From the NCBI RefSeq assembly GCF_016587375.1, contig NZ_BNJG01000003.1:930001-994000 (forward strand): a stretch of 64,000 nt of DNA, in the 5' to 3' direction. Both the position numbers and the translations under genes were made by a program. The notes beneath the pieces are model-generated. The model saw nothing but the letters and a program-made list of their open reading frames with translations. It did not search any database and was not told the origin of the DNA. Below, one piece after another: positions 8,464 to 16,759 of this stretch; position 1 is the first letter of the stretch, and every line of letters begins with the position of its first letter. The DNA comes from Ktedonobacter robiniae. GTDB taxonomy: Bacteria; Chloroflexota; Ktedonobacteria; Ktedonobacterales; Ktedonobacteraceae.

Positions 8464-9761
8464 ATGAGTAAAGCGTTGCCGGAGCGACCAGAGGTTCAGG
8501 AGTTTTCCGCGCAGCAGGAGAACATACATGAGATTAAGAAGACGACCTGTTGTATCGTGGGGGCGGGGCCAGCCGGGGCCTTTCTCGCCCTGCTGCTCGC
8601 GCGTCAGGGGGTGCCTGTCATACTACTTGAGGCGCATAAAGACTTTGCGCGCGAGTTTCGTGGCGATACCATTCATCCATCTATTCTGGAAGAGATGCAG
8701 AAGCTCGGCCTGGCTGAGCGCCTGCTCCAACTCCCCATACCAGGGCCTATAACGTCCAATTCCATATGGGAGAGAGGCAGCTTACCTTTGACGATTTTCG
8801 TCGCCTGAAATCGCCCTACCCCTATATTATGAAGCTCTCACAGGTCAGGTTTCTCAATTTCCTGGTGGAAGAGGCCAGGCAATACCCTCACTTTCAGCTC
8901 GTGATGGGGGCGCGCGTCGAGCGCCTGCTGAAAGAGGAGGGAAGCATCCGTGGCGTACGCTATCGCACGCCCGAGGGCGAGGTGGAGGTACAGGCCGTGC
9001 TGACCATCGGCGCGGATGGACGCTTCTCCTGGACGCGGCGCCTCGCGCATATGGCGCCCATTACGCTCTCGCCACCACTGGACTTCCTCTGGTTCCATCT
9101 CCCACACCATGAGAGCGATCCACACTCTGAAGCAGTCGAACTGCATTTCGCACCCGGCATGTTTATCATCCTCCTGGATCGAGGCGATAAATGGCAGGTC
9201 GGTTGCGCCATTAGCAAAGGAACCTATCAGCAGGTGAGGCAGGCGGGCATTGAAGCGCTTCAGCGAGAGGTGGAGAGCTGCGTCCCCTGGTTCGCTGATC
9301 GCGTTGAGCACCTGGATAGCTGGAAGCAGGTCTCGCTGCTCTCGATTGAATCCAGCCGCCTGGAGCGCTGGCATCGCCCTGGTCTCTTGCTTATTGGGGA
9401 CGCGGCACACGTCATGTCGCCCATCGGCTCCGTCGGCATCAATCTGGCCATTCAGGACGCGATTGCGGCGGCCAATATGCTCACCAGGCCCCTGCTAGAC
9501 CAAACACTCAGCGAGAGCGATCTGGCCGCCGTACAGCGCAGGCGCGAATTACGTACACGTATCGCCCAGGGCTGGGTTGGCCTGATCCAGCAACAGATCG
9601 TCAAGTCTCTCAATGCACGCATGCCTTTCCAACTACCGCCAATCGCCCGCCTGCTGCTACGCGCCCCCGTGATTGGTACGATTCCTACGCGCATCACAGC
9701 CCTCGGCTGCTGGCAAGAACGCATCAAACCACGCTTGCTGCGACCTGCGTCAAAATTGTAG
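8464..9761 (+). pseudogene. FAD-dependent monooxygenase with a one-base frameshift
   Basis: Two overlapping frames together encode one enzyme of about 432 residues. Frame 1 (8464-8808) has CCIVGAGPAGAFLALL and REFRGDTIHPSIL; the second (to 9761) has GADGRFSWTRRLA and GDAAHVMSPIGSVGINLA. Reading ...LLQLPHTRAYN... requires one extra C in the CCCC run at 8733-8736, and this restores alignment with the paralogue at 765-1985 (IPHT in the same place). AAAGGA precedes the ATG. Either the gene is truly broken or a C was lost in sequencing. Family role: NAD(P)H- and O2-dependent hydroxylation, here probably polyketide tailoring. Confidence 0.85.
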
Positions 9762-9809
9762 GGTTCATGCTGGCATGGACTTTTAGGCCGAGCAAGCTCT
9801 GCCCCTACA
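9757..9809. repeat. Dispersed palindromic repeat, copy 2
   Basis: A 53-base unit starting TGTAGGGTTCATGCTGGC and ending GCAAGCTCTGCCCCTACA. It matches the minus strand of the 4093-4178 element over about 28 bases at one end and 18 at the other. As in that copy, the terminal TGTAG supplies the stop codon of the adjoining gene. Confidence 0.6.
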
Positions 9810-9811
9810 CA

Positions 9812-9839
9812 GCCTGTGTACGCAGTAGCGTACACAGGC
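9812..9839 (+). terminator. 12-bp-stem hairpin after monooxygenase gene
   Basis: GCCTGTGTACGC, loop AGTA, GCGTACACAGGC: a perfect stem directly after the palindromic repeat, probably ending the monooxygenase transcript. The rest of the interval up to 10090 is AT-rich and probably holds the cupin promoter, but I could not assign convincing hexamers. Confidence 0.6.
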
Positions 9840-10090
9840 ATTAGCGAACATGGACGAAAGCCATGAAACTTTACCTCTTTCTTTCCAGCAATTTGTTAGT
9901 GCAAACTACTCATAACTAGTTATAAGGTAATTGAATATTTATTTTCTACCGTACTCTATACTTAACTCAACAGGACATAAGAAGCGCGTGACGCGAGATC
10001 AAGTCAGATCAGATCTAATATGTTCTTAGTTCTCAGTTCTTAGTCCTTAAATAATAGTAGACGGTATGCATTCAAGAAAGGATTACTACA

Positions 10091-10507
10091 ATGAAACACC
10101 TTCGTTCTCAGGATGTCCCAACCGATATCGTTCGCGAGCCAGGTGCCAAGCAGGCCACCATTAAGCGTCTCATTGACACTACCGATGGTGCGGACCGCTT
10201 CGTCCTTAGCCTCTTCGAGGTCATGCCCAATGGCTCAACCCCCCCTCACTACCATGAGTGGGAGCATGAAATTTTCATCCTCGAGGGTTCGATGACGCTG
10301 CAGTTGCCGCAGGAGAAGCGTGACGTGAAGCTCAACGCTGGCGATGTTATCTTCATCCCTCGCAACGAGCCCCATGGCTTCATTACCGGTAGTGATGAGA
10401 CCTGCCGCTTCCTGGTTGTCGCTCCCACGGAGCGCCCGCCCATCCGCAACTACTTCCTGACCGAGGAGCCATACCAGTACGAGGAGACCGCTGGTCATCG
10501 TCGCTAG
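10091..10507 (+). CDS. Cupin-domain protein
   Basis: A 138-residue single-domain cupin. Cupin motif 1 is visible as PPHYHEWEHEIFILEG with the metal ligands His, His and Glu, and motif 2 as PRNEPHGF with the fourth ligand His. AAAGGA lies nine bases before the ATG. In type II polyketide clusters, small cupins act as cyclases, oxygenases or isomerases; which applies here cannot be told from sequence. It has its own terminator and opens the plus-strand biosynthetic series. Confidence 0.82.
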   Translation: MKHLRSQDVPTDIVREPGAKQATIKRLIDTTDGADRFVLSLFEVMPNGSTPPHYHEWEHEIFILEGSMTLQLPQEKRDVKLNAGDVIFIPRNEPHGFITGSDETCRFLVVAPTERPPIRNYFLTEEPYQYEETAGHRR

Positions 10508-10542
10508 TTTCTGGCCCTACTGTCAACTCTTTATATAAATAA

Positions 10543-10575
10543 GCCTCCTCCTCTCCTCTTCTCTGAGGAGGAGGC
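10543..10575 (+). terminator. Terminator-like hairpin after cupin gene
   Basis: GCCTCCTCCTC pairs perfectly with GAGGAGGAGGC across an 11-base pyrimidine loop, 35 bases after the cupin stop codon. Only a weak T-rich stretch follows some bases later. Confidence 0.6.
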
Positions 10576-10610
10576 CTTAATCCATCTTTTATTCATCCAT
10601 TAGATCTTAT

Positions 10611-10662
10611 TCGGAAACCAACGCCGCTCTCGCGGCTAGCGCTTCGCGCTCAGGTTTTCCGA
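10611..10662 (+). other. Candidate three-way-junction RNA element
   Basis: The outer stem TCGGAAACC / GGTTTTCCGA (one-base bulge) encloses two perfect small hairpins: GCCGC-TCTC-GCGGC and AGCGC-TTC-GCGCT. This cloverleaf lies in the 5' leader of the cyclase-family gene at 10751. It may be a regulatory leader structure or a small repetitive element; no known family is recognised. Confidence 0.4.
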
Positions 10663-10750
10663 AAGGCAACACTCTTATCCGTACCAGAAGCGTCTATGGC
10701 TACCCACTGGCTATGCCTTCACATTGTTTGCATTGTTTGAGAGCTACATT

Positions 10751-11575
10751 ATGCCGCAGATTATTGACTTAAGCTTGCCTATTGAGCCCCATCCACGCGA
10801 CCCAAACTTTGGAGGGATACGCACGACCGATCACACTACGGGTGGTGACCAGATCTGGCGCGCGCTCTTCTTTCCCAAGAAGGCATCCCTGCGCAAGAGG
10901 CTCAATGGCTTCCGGCGCTACCTGCGCCTGCGCCATAAGGCGAATCGCCACAGTTTTCCTGATGGCAAGTTTCTCAGCAACGAGGTCTACACGGTCTCGG
11001 TGCACTGTGGAGCGCACTTTGACGCACCCTATCACTTCGGTCCCGAATGTGAAGGGAAGCCGGCCCGCCGTATTCACGAGGTCCCGCTTGAATACTGCTT
11101 TGGGCATGGCGTTGTGCTGGACCTCTCGCACAAGGACCCCAGGTCCGCCATTACGGTCGCCGATCTGCAAGAAGCCCTGGTGCGCGCCAACTATGAACTA
11201 CAACCCAAGGATATTGTTCTCATACGCACGGATTCCGATAAATTGTGGCCTCAACCAGAGTATTTCTCGGCTCACCCGGGAATGACGCTGGAGGCGACTC
11301 GCTGGCTTGTGGAACGCGGCATCAAGGTCATTGGCATCGATACCAACGGCTTCGATCTCCCCTTCATGGAGATGGTTCAGTCCTATCTCGCGACCGAGGA
11401 TTCGGAGAAGCTCTGGCCCACACATATGTATGGGCGAGAGCGCGAATACTTCCACATGGAGCGGCTAGCGAATCTGCACCTCCTGCCGAAATCTCATGGC
11501 TTCCAGGTTGCCTGCTTTCCCATCGCGCTTCGCGATGCAGGTGCCTCCTGGGTTCGTGCTGTAGCGATTGTGTGA
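10751..11575 (+). CDS. Cyclase family protein (kynurenine-formamidase-like metal hydrolase)
   Basis: A 274-residue member of the PF04199 cyclase family. The signature HxGTHxDxPxH is present as VHCGAHFDAPYHF near residue 86, with Ala for Thr; later acidic/His residues typical of the zinc site follow (GIDTNGFDLP). Relatives include bacterial kynurenine formamidase and the putative polyketide cyclases of type II clusters. I use the ATG at 10751 with GAGAG upstream rather than 10724. It is followed after 20 bases by the O-methyltransferase, indicating one operon. Confidence 0.82.
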   Translation: MPQIIDLSLPIEPHPRDPNFGGIRTTDHTTGGDQIWRALFFPKKASLRKRLNGFRRYLRLRHKANRHSFPDGKFLSNEVYTVSVHCGAHFDAPYHFGPECEGKPARRIHEVPLEYCFGHGVVLDLSHKDPRSAITVADLQEALVRANYELQPKDIVLIRTDSDKLWPQPEYFSAHPGMTLEATRWLVERGIKVIGIDTNGFDLPFMEMVQSYLATEDSEKLWPTHMYGREREYFHMERLANLHLLPKSHGFQVACFPIALRDAGASWVRAVAIV

Positions 11576-11595
11576 TTGTGTAAAAAAGGGGAATC

Positions 11596-12627
11596 ATGGT
11601 ACTGCAAATTTCCAATCAAGAGCTGCTCGCGCCCTACCTACAGGTACCGATTGCCGCGCCACTCTTAGACATCAACTTTGGCTTTGCCCGAGCCAGGGTC
11701 CTTGATACAGCAATTGAGCTCAAGCTCTTTACGCACATCGCGGGGGGAGCACACACCTGCTCCGCGCTAGCCACGGTCGCGAGCTGCAACGCCCAGGCGC
11801 TACAGGCCTTGCTCGATGCCCTGGTGGGACTCGAGCTCCTCCAGCGGAAGCGCGAGGCCTACAGCTTAAGTGCACTCGCGGCAGTCTACCTGGTAGAGGG
11901 GCAACCGGGCTATATCGGCTCCCACCTGAGCGCGGTCATGGAGCAATGGGATACCTGGGGTAACCTCACCGAGGTCATGCGCACAGGCAAGAAGAAGTTG
12001 CGGCGAGACTGGGGTTCACCCGAGGGCCGTGAGCAAGACCCTGGCATGTTCACACACCTCTTCCCGCTGGTCTTTCCGGCAGCCTGGCAGGCCGCCTCAC
12101 AACTAGATACCGAGCTACAAGGGCGTGTGCTCGATGTCTGCGCAGGCAGCGGGGCCTGGAGCATTGCCACGGCGTTACGCCATCCACAGGTCGAGATCAT
12201 CGCGCGCGACGAGCCAGGTCTCCTCCCAGACCTACATGAACAGGTCTCACGGTTTGGTCTGCAAGAGCGTATCCTTCTTCAACCCACACAGTTGGAACTA
12301 CGCTCACTGCCTTCCGAGAGCTTTAGCCTGGTTATTGTTGGTCACGTATGCCGCTTCAAGGGAGCGCGCAAGAGCCAGGCACTCTTACGCGAATGCTATC
12401 GTCTGCTCCAGCCAGGCGGAAAGCTGCTCCTCGCCGATATCATGCCTAATGATGAGCGAACCGGGCCAGCGGCGGCCCTGATGATTGGTCTGAGCCTCTT
12501 CCTCAATTCCCAGGAAGGCGGCGTGTTCACCACGACCCAGTTCCATACATGGTTACGAGCCACTGGTTTTGAACAGATAAAAGAACTGAGAATAGGGCCA
12601 CTCCCCTTGCTCTTAGCTTCGAGGTAA
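11596..12627 (+). CDS. SAM-dependent O-methyltransferase (DnrK/COMT type)
   Basis: A 343-residue protein with an N-terminal winged-helix dimerisation domain (about 20-110, FGFARARVLDTAIELKLF) and a C-terminal class I methyltransferase domain with motif I VLDVCAGSGAWSIATALR near 178 and ECYRLLQPGGKLLLADIM near 275. This is the architecture of polyketide and phenol O-methyltransferases. The start is preceded by AAAAAAGGGG. The gene is six bases from KS-alpha and so belongs to the polyketide operon; the position methylated is unknown. Confidence 0.87.
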   Translation: MVLQISNQELLAPYLQVPIAAPLLDINFGFARARVLDTAIELKLFTHIAGGAHTCSALATVASCNAQALQALLDALVGLELLQRKREAYSLSALAAVYLVEGQPGYIGSHLSAVMEQWDTWGNLTEVMRTGKKKLRRDWGSPEGREQDPGMFTHLFPLVFPAAWQAASQLDTELQGRVLDVCAGSGAWSIATALRHPQVEIIARDEPGLLPDLHEQVSRFGLQERILLQPTQLELRSLPSESFSLVIVGHVCRFKGARKSQALLRECYRLLQPGGKLLLADIMPNDERTGPAAALMIGLSLFLNSQEGGVFTTTQFHTWLRATGFEQIKELRIGPLPLLLASR

Positions 12628-12632
12628 AAGAA

Positions 12633-13913
12633 ATGCGCAAAGTTGTCTTGACAGGATTAGGTGTTGTCAGTCCGCTTGGTATCGGCAAAGAACAGTACTG
12701 GCAGGGATTATCTGCTGGTCGCAGCGCGACAAAACACCTCTCACAGGTAACCAGTTGTCAGTTGTTTGAGAAATTTGATTTCGCCTCGCAGGTTGTCTCC
12801 GAGGTTGATAACTTCGATCCCGCGCAGCTTGGGCTTCCCCGCGAGGTACAGAACCTGGACCGCTTTATCCAGTTCGCAGTCGCGGGAGCCATGCAGGCTG
12901 TCGCGGATGCAAAACTTGATGTGAAGTCCATCGACAGCGACCGGGCCGGCGTCGCCCTCTCAACCGCGATCTGTGGCACGCGCCAGATGGAATCAGAGTT
13001 TATCAAGGTCACCAACCTGGGACGCGAAGAGATTGATCCCAGCAAGGTTAGTCCCAACCTCTTCCTGGCCTCAATGTCGAATACACCGGGTATTCTGATA
13101 TCGGCGCTCATGGGCCTGCAAGGCCCCTGCGTGACACTCTCGACCGGCTGTATTGGCGGTCTCGACGCCATTGGCTATGCATTTGAAACCATTCAGAATG
13201 GCGACGCGGACATCATGCTCACGGGTGCCAGCGAGGCGCCGATTACGCCGGTAACCATCGCCTCCTTTGAGATCATTCACTGCCTCTCGCAACGCCATAA
13301 CGACCAGCCACAACACGCCTCCCGTCCCTTCGATGGCAAGCGTGATGGCTTCGTGCTCGCCGAGGGCTGTGGCGTCCTGGTTCTGGAAGAGTTGGAGCAC
13401 GCTAAACGTCGTGGAGCGCATATCTACGCCGAGATCACAGGCTTCGCCAACACCTCCAACGCCTTGCATATGACCGACCTCCTCTCCGATGGGGATGACC
13501 TCGCCCGTGCCATCAATAGCGCGATTGAGCAAAGCGGCATCCAGCCAACAGAGATCGATTATGTCAACGCGCACGCCAGCTCAACGACGCAGAATGATAG
13601 CTGCGAGACGAGTGCGATCAAAATGGCCCTGGGCGATCACGCATACAAGATTCCTGTCAATGGCACCAAGTCCATGCAGGGACATGCCCTTTCAGCCGCC
13701 AGCGCCATGGAGGTCGTCACCTGCGCCCTGAGCCTGGAGCACCACTATATCCATCCTACCATCAATTATGAAGAGCGCGATCCCCTCTGCGACCTTGACT
13801 ACGTGCCCAACCAGGGACGCCCCTGGAATGGTGATGTCATCCTCACCAACGCCAGTGGCTTCGCCGGGCTACACGCATCAATGGTTCTGAGAGCAGCACC
13901 AGGAGAGAAGTAA
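12633..13913 (+). CDS. Type II PKS ketosynthase, KS-alpha subunit
   Basis: A 426-residue beta-ketoacyl synthase. The catalytic triad is intact: Cys173 in LSTGCIGGLDAIG, His314 in VNAHASSTTQND and His351 in KSMQGHALSAAS. The glycine after Cys and the TxQND context resemble type II PKS KS-alpha more than FabF. It condenses malonyl units on the ACP at 15720 together with the KS-beta partner, to which it is translationally coupled (stop and start overlap in TAATG). No dedicated malonyl transferase is present, so malonyl loading probably uses the fatty-acid enzyme. AAAGAA precedes the start. Confidence 0.92.
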   Translation: MRKVVLTGLGVVSPLGIGKEQYWQGLSAGRSATKHLSQVTSCQLFEKFDFASQVVSEVDNFDPAQLGLPREVQNLDRFIQFAVAGAMQAVADAKLDVKSIDSDRAGVALSTAICGTRQMESEFIKVTNLGREEIDPSKVSPNLFLASMSNTPGILISALMGLQGPCVTLSTGCIGGLDAIGYAFETIQNGDADIMLTGASEAPITPVTIASFEIIHCLSQRHNDQPQHASRPFDGKRDGFVLAEGCGVLVLEELEHAKRRGAHIYAEITGFANTSNALHMTDLLSDGDDLARAINSAIEQSGIQPTEIDYVNAHASSTTQNDSCETSAIKMALGDHAYKIPVNGTKSMQGHALSAASAMEVVTCALSLEHHYIHPTINYEERDPLCDLDYVPNQGRPWNGDVILTNASGFAGLHASMVLRAAPGEK

Positions 13914-15178
13914 TGAAAAAGGTTGTCATCACAGGTATCGGGTGTATCACACCCGCAGGAATAGGCATGGACGAGCTATGGAAGCGCGCTCGTTCGGGAG
14001 AGGCCTGCACACAAACCATTGACCGTTTCGACCCTGCGCGCTACCAGTGCCAGGTCGCGGGCCAGGCCAACACCTTTGACGCGCAACAGGAACTGCCAGC
14101 GCGCACCGTCAAACGCACGGACCGCTTTACGCACCTGGCTCTCGCTACGGTCAACCAGGCCCTGGCAGACGCTCGCCTGAGCGTGGATGCCGAGAACGGC
14201 GTCCGCCCGGAGCGCGTCGCTGTCATGGTCGGCAACGTCCTCGGCGGCTGGGAGTTCGCCGAGCGCGAACTGCGCGAGTTGTGGCGCGATGGCGCACGCG
14301 AGGTCAGCCCCTACCAGGCCACGGCCTGGTTCCCCGCGGCGCCCCAGGGCAATATCTGCATCAACCTGGGCATCAAAGGGCCAGCACGTACCTTTGTCTC
14401 TGACCGTGCCAGCGGCGCCTACGCGCTCATTCATGGCGCAGACGTCATTCGCCGTGGCCAGGCCGACGTGGTTATCGCGGGCGGCACCGAAGCGCCGCTC
14501 TCACCCTACGCCTGGCTCTGCTGCCAGACCGCAGGCTATCTCACCCGCCACGGCAACAAGCAGCCAGGTGCGGCCTATCGCCCCTTTGAGCGCAAACACA
14601 CCGGAACCGTTCTCGGCGAAGGCAGCTCCTTCCTGATTCTGGAAGAGCTGGAACATGCACAGCGTCGTGGCGCGACCATCTACGGAGAGCTCAAAGGCTG
14701 GGCGGTTGGTAGCGATGGCTATATCCCGCTCTACACTGTTGAGCCGCATGGCTACATCCTGGCCAAAACCATCCAGAAAAGCCTTCGCCACGCAGACCTG
14801 GAGGCTGGACAGGTCGACGCCATCTTCGCTCACGGCTCCGGCATTCCAGTAGAGGATATGACCGAGGTCTACGCCTTCAAGGATACCTTTGGCGCACGCA
14901 GCCAGGATGTCCCGGTTACGGCTCCTAAGTCCGCCATCGGGCATATGCTTGGCGCGGCTGCCCCGGCAGACGTAGCCCTGGCCCTACGCGCCATGGCGAA
15001 GAAGGAGCTTCCGCCCACTGCCAACCTGGATCAGCCAGCGCCCGGTTTTGACCTGAACTTCGTGCGCGGCAATGCCCAGAAGCTGGAATCCTTCCAGAAC
15101 ACCCTCGTCGTCTCACGCGGATTTGGAGGAGTGAACGCATGTATGGTAGTGAGCGCCTGGCCGACAACCGTGGCCTGA
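13913..15178 (+). CDS. Type II PKS KS-beta / chain-length factor, catalytic Cys replaced by Arg
   Basis: A 421-residue ketosynthase homologue. Aligned with KS-alpha, the active-site Cys position is Arg165 (TFVSDRASGAYAL), so it cannot form the acyl-enzyme. Known chain-length factors usually carry Gln there; Arg is unusual. The His-region motifs IFAHGSG and KSAIGHMLGAA remain. In the family it forms a heterodimer with KS-alpha and sets polyketide length. It overlaps KS-alpha by one base and its last 40 bases overlap the start of the AcpS gene, whose ribosome site lies inside it. Inactive as a condensing enzyme by inference from the missing Cys. Confidence 0.9.
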   Translation: MKKVVITGIGCITPAGIGMDELWKRARSGEACTQTIDRFDPARYQCQVAGQANTFDAQQELPARTVKRTDRFTHLALATVNQALADARLSVDAENGVRPERVAVMVGNVLGGWEFAERELRELWRDGAREVSPYQATAWFPAAPQGNICINLGIKGPARTFVSDRASGAYALIHGADVIRRGQADVVIAGGTEAPLSPYAWLCCQTAGYLTRHGNKQPGAAYRPFERKHTGTVLGEGSSFLILEELEHAQRRGATIYGELKGWAVGSDGYIPLYTVEPHGYILAKTIQKSLRHADLEAGQVDAIFAHGSGIPVEDMTEVYAFKDTFGARSQDVPVTAPKSAIGHMLGAAAPADVALALRAMAKKELPPTANLDQPAPGFDLNFVRGNAQKLESFQNTLVVSRGFGGVNACMVVSAWPTTVA

Positions 15179-15609
15179 TCCAGATACAAAACATTCAAGC
15201 ACCCATGCAATCGCTCGCACTTCTGCCAACCATACAGGCTCTTGGGGTAGACCTGGTGCATATACAACGCATGCAGGATATCTACAATCGCTGGGGCGAG
15301 CGCATCCTGGTCAGGCTCTTTACTGACCAGGAGCGCCACTCCTGCCAGAACGCCAATGGCTATGGCTATCGCTGGCGCTCGCTGGCAGGCCGCTTCGGCG
15401 CTAAAGAGGCCGTCAAAAAGATCCTGGCGAGCCAGGGGCAACTGGTGGGGCTGAATGAGATCGAGATCCTGAATGGGACGTATGGCGAGCCATATATCAG
15501 GCTTCACGGGCGTGCGCAGGCCGCATTCGAGCACCTGGGATACACCCGCCTGATGCTCAGCATCTCACACGATGCAGGCATGGCCATCGCCACTGTGATT
15601 GCTTCATAG
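15139..15609 (+). CDS. AcpS-type holo-ACP synthase (phosphopantetheinyl transferase)
   Basis: A 156-residue protein with AcpS motifs: GVDLVHIQRM (Mg-binding Asp), LAGRFGAKEAVKK (Glu and Lys of the CoA site) and ISHDAGMAIA near the end. It has about 25 extra N-terminal residues compared with usual AcpS. I keep the 15139 start because GGAGGAG lies six bases upstream, inside the KS-beta gene, giving a 40-base overlap and coupling. It most likely converts the ACP two genes downstream (15720) to its holo form. Confidence 0.87.
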   Translation: MYGSERLADNRGLIQIQNIQAPMQSLALLPTIQALGVDLVHIQRMQDIYNRWGERILVRLFTDQERHSCQNANGYGYRWRSLAGRFGAKEAVKKILASQGQLVGLNEIEILNGTYGEPYIRLHGRAQAAFEHLGYTRLMLSISHDAGMAIATVIAS

Positions 15610-15621
15610 TAAAAGGGAGGT

Positions 15622-15663
15622 GCAGGAGGGAAACCCTCCTGCCGGGGCGTGGGGTGTCCCCAC
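15622..15663 (+). terminator. Two consecutive hairpins between AcpS and ACP genes
   Basis: GCAGGAGGG-AAA-CCCTCCTGC (15622-15642) is followed by GTGGGG-TGT-CCCCAC (15649-15663). There is no T-tract. They could cap the upstream mRNA or help make a separate, more abundant ACP message. Confidence 0.5.
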
Positions 15664-15719
15664 ACAATTCCCCTGTTTACGTTGTAAACAAATTACTAAC
15701 GAGAAAAGGGATAGAAACT

Positions 15720-15968
15720 ATGAATATTCGTGCGGAACTTCTCCATGTCATGCAAGACCTGCACATTGATATTAGCAAGGTGACGCCCACAACCAGACTA
15801 AAAGATGATCTGGATATGGACTCCACCGAGATCGTCGAGATGGCGGTCGCGCTTGAGAAGCGCCTCCCTCTCACGATTGATGACGCCGCTCTGGGTAAAT
15901 TACAGACCTTTGCCGACGTAGAAAAATTCCTGCAAGCCCTCATGGACAAACAGGTAGCCGTTTCCTAA
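15720..15968 (+). CDS. Type II PKS acyl carrier protein
   Basis: An 82-residue carrier protein with the phosphopantetheine attachment Ser35 in LDMDSTEIVEMAVALE and the usual acidic helix II. The frame is open upstream but the ATG at 15720 with AAAGGGA nearby gives the normal ACP length. It carries the growing chain for the KS-alpha/KS-beta pair and is presumably activated by the AcpS gene just upstream. It precedes the aromatase/cyclase by 46 bases. Confidence 0.9.
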   Translation: MNIRAELLHVMQDLHIDISKVTPTTRLKDDLDMDSTEIVEMAVALEKRLPLTIDDAALGKLQTFADVEKFLQALMDKQVAVS

Positions 15969-16014
15969 TCGCCAATTAAACAAACATAAAAATATAATAT
16001 GGAGGATTACAACC

Positions 16015-16488
16015 ATGCCACGCATTCAAAACAGCATCATTATTTGCAAAGACCCGCAGACCGTCTTCGACATCACCAACGACATCGAGCGCTGGCCCAT
16101 TCTCTTCAACGAGTACCACGGCGCGAAGATCCTTAATCGCGAGAGCGAAGGCCGCTACACCCGCTTGGTCTTCCAGCTCACCAATGCCGAGGGCAACACC
16201 TGGCGCTCTCAACGCCTGTTAGACCGCCAGCAAATGGTCGCCACCGCTGAGCGCGAAGAGCCACTCTATCCCTTCGCGTACATGCACTTGAAGTGGACCT
16301 GCGAGGCCGCGCCAGAGGGTACAAAGATGACCTGGACCCAGGACTTCGAGCTCGATCCCAAATATCCCGATCCCCTGCCCGTCGTGCTTGACCGCATGAA
16401 CGCTCACACCGTAGAGAACCAGCAGAATATCAAAGAGAAGATCGAGTCTGGACAGGCGGAGAAGCTGGCAGCAGAGGCCACGCGCTAA
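16015..16488 (+). CDS. Aromatase/cyclase (SRPBCC family)
   Basis: A 157-residue single-domain SRPBCC protein resembling type II polyketide aromatase/cyclases such as the TcmN/WhiE types: PRIQNSIIICKDPQTVFDI at the start, NDIERWPILFNEYHGAKIL, then FELDPKYPDPLPVVLDRM. In the family these fold the poly-beta-ketone on the ACP and catalyse the first ring closure and aromatisation. GGAGG lies nine bases before the ATG. It closes the core PKS operon and is followed by a long hairpin. Confidence 0.85.
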   Translation: MPRIQNSIIICKDPQTVFDITNDIERWPILFNEYHGAKILNRESEGRYTRLVFQLTNAEGNTWRSQRLLDRQQMVATAEREEPLYPFAYMHLKWTCEAAPEGTKMTWTQDFELDPKYPDPLPVVLDRMNAHTVENQQNIKEKIESGQAEKLAAEATR

Positions 16489-16510
16489 CTCAACCAATTC
16501 CACGTCACGT

Positions 16511-16563
16511 GGTGTGTGGTAAGTCCATGGCAGCCTGCAGCCGCCATGGACTTACCACACACC
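16511..16563 (+). terminator. Perfect 21-bp-stem hairpin ending the PKS operon
   Basis: GGTGTGTGGTAAGTCCATGG begins the 21-base left arm, perfectly paired with the right arm across an 11-base loop; CACTAAAAAG follows. It lies 22 bases after the aromatase stop codon. Confidence 0.72.
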
Positions 16564-16573
16564 ACTAAAAAGC

Positions 16574-16597
16574 GAGCGCCGCAGGCGCGAGAAGTCA
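16574..16597 (+). repeat. 24-base GC-rich repeat, copy 2
   Basis: This matches 744-767 except for two positions and again stands right behind a long hairpin. The interval 16598-16759 beyond it must contain the exporter promoter or leader; I see no further gene. Confidence 0.55.
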
Positions 16598-16759
16598 ATA
16601 AAGCATACATGGCATCATCGAATATTTTGCAGTAAGAGGTGAGTGGGAGGGAATGTGAAAACGTCTTAATTGCAGTATCCTCAGACGGATCGAAGGAGGA
16701 GTCCGAGAGCTCAGCATTCGCTTCCCGCATCCAACCTCTATCTGCGGGAGCAGCATAAC

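Noticed and set aside
8838..9410. 190-codon minus-strand frame
   Set aside because: A shadow of the flavin monooxygenase coding strand, with no ribosome site or family motif.
12633..15178. KS genes as housekeeping FabF or aryl-polyene synthases
   Set aside because: KS-beta lacks the catalytic Cys, the pair is translationally coupled, and aromatase, cyclases and methyltransferases follow; aryl-polyene partners such as dehydratases and an acyl/glycosyltransferase are absent.
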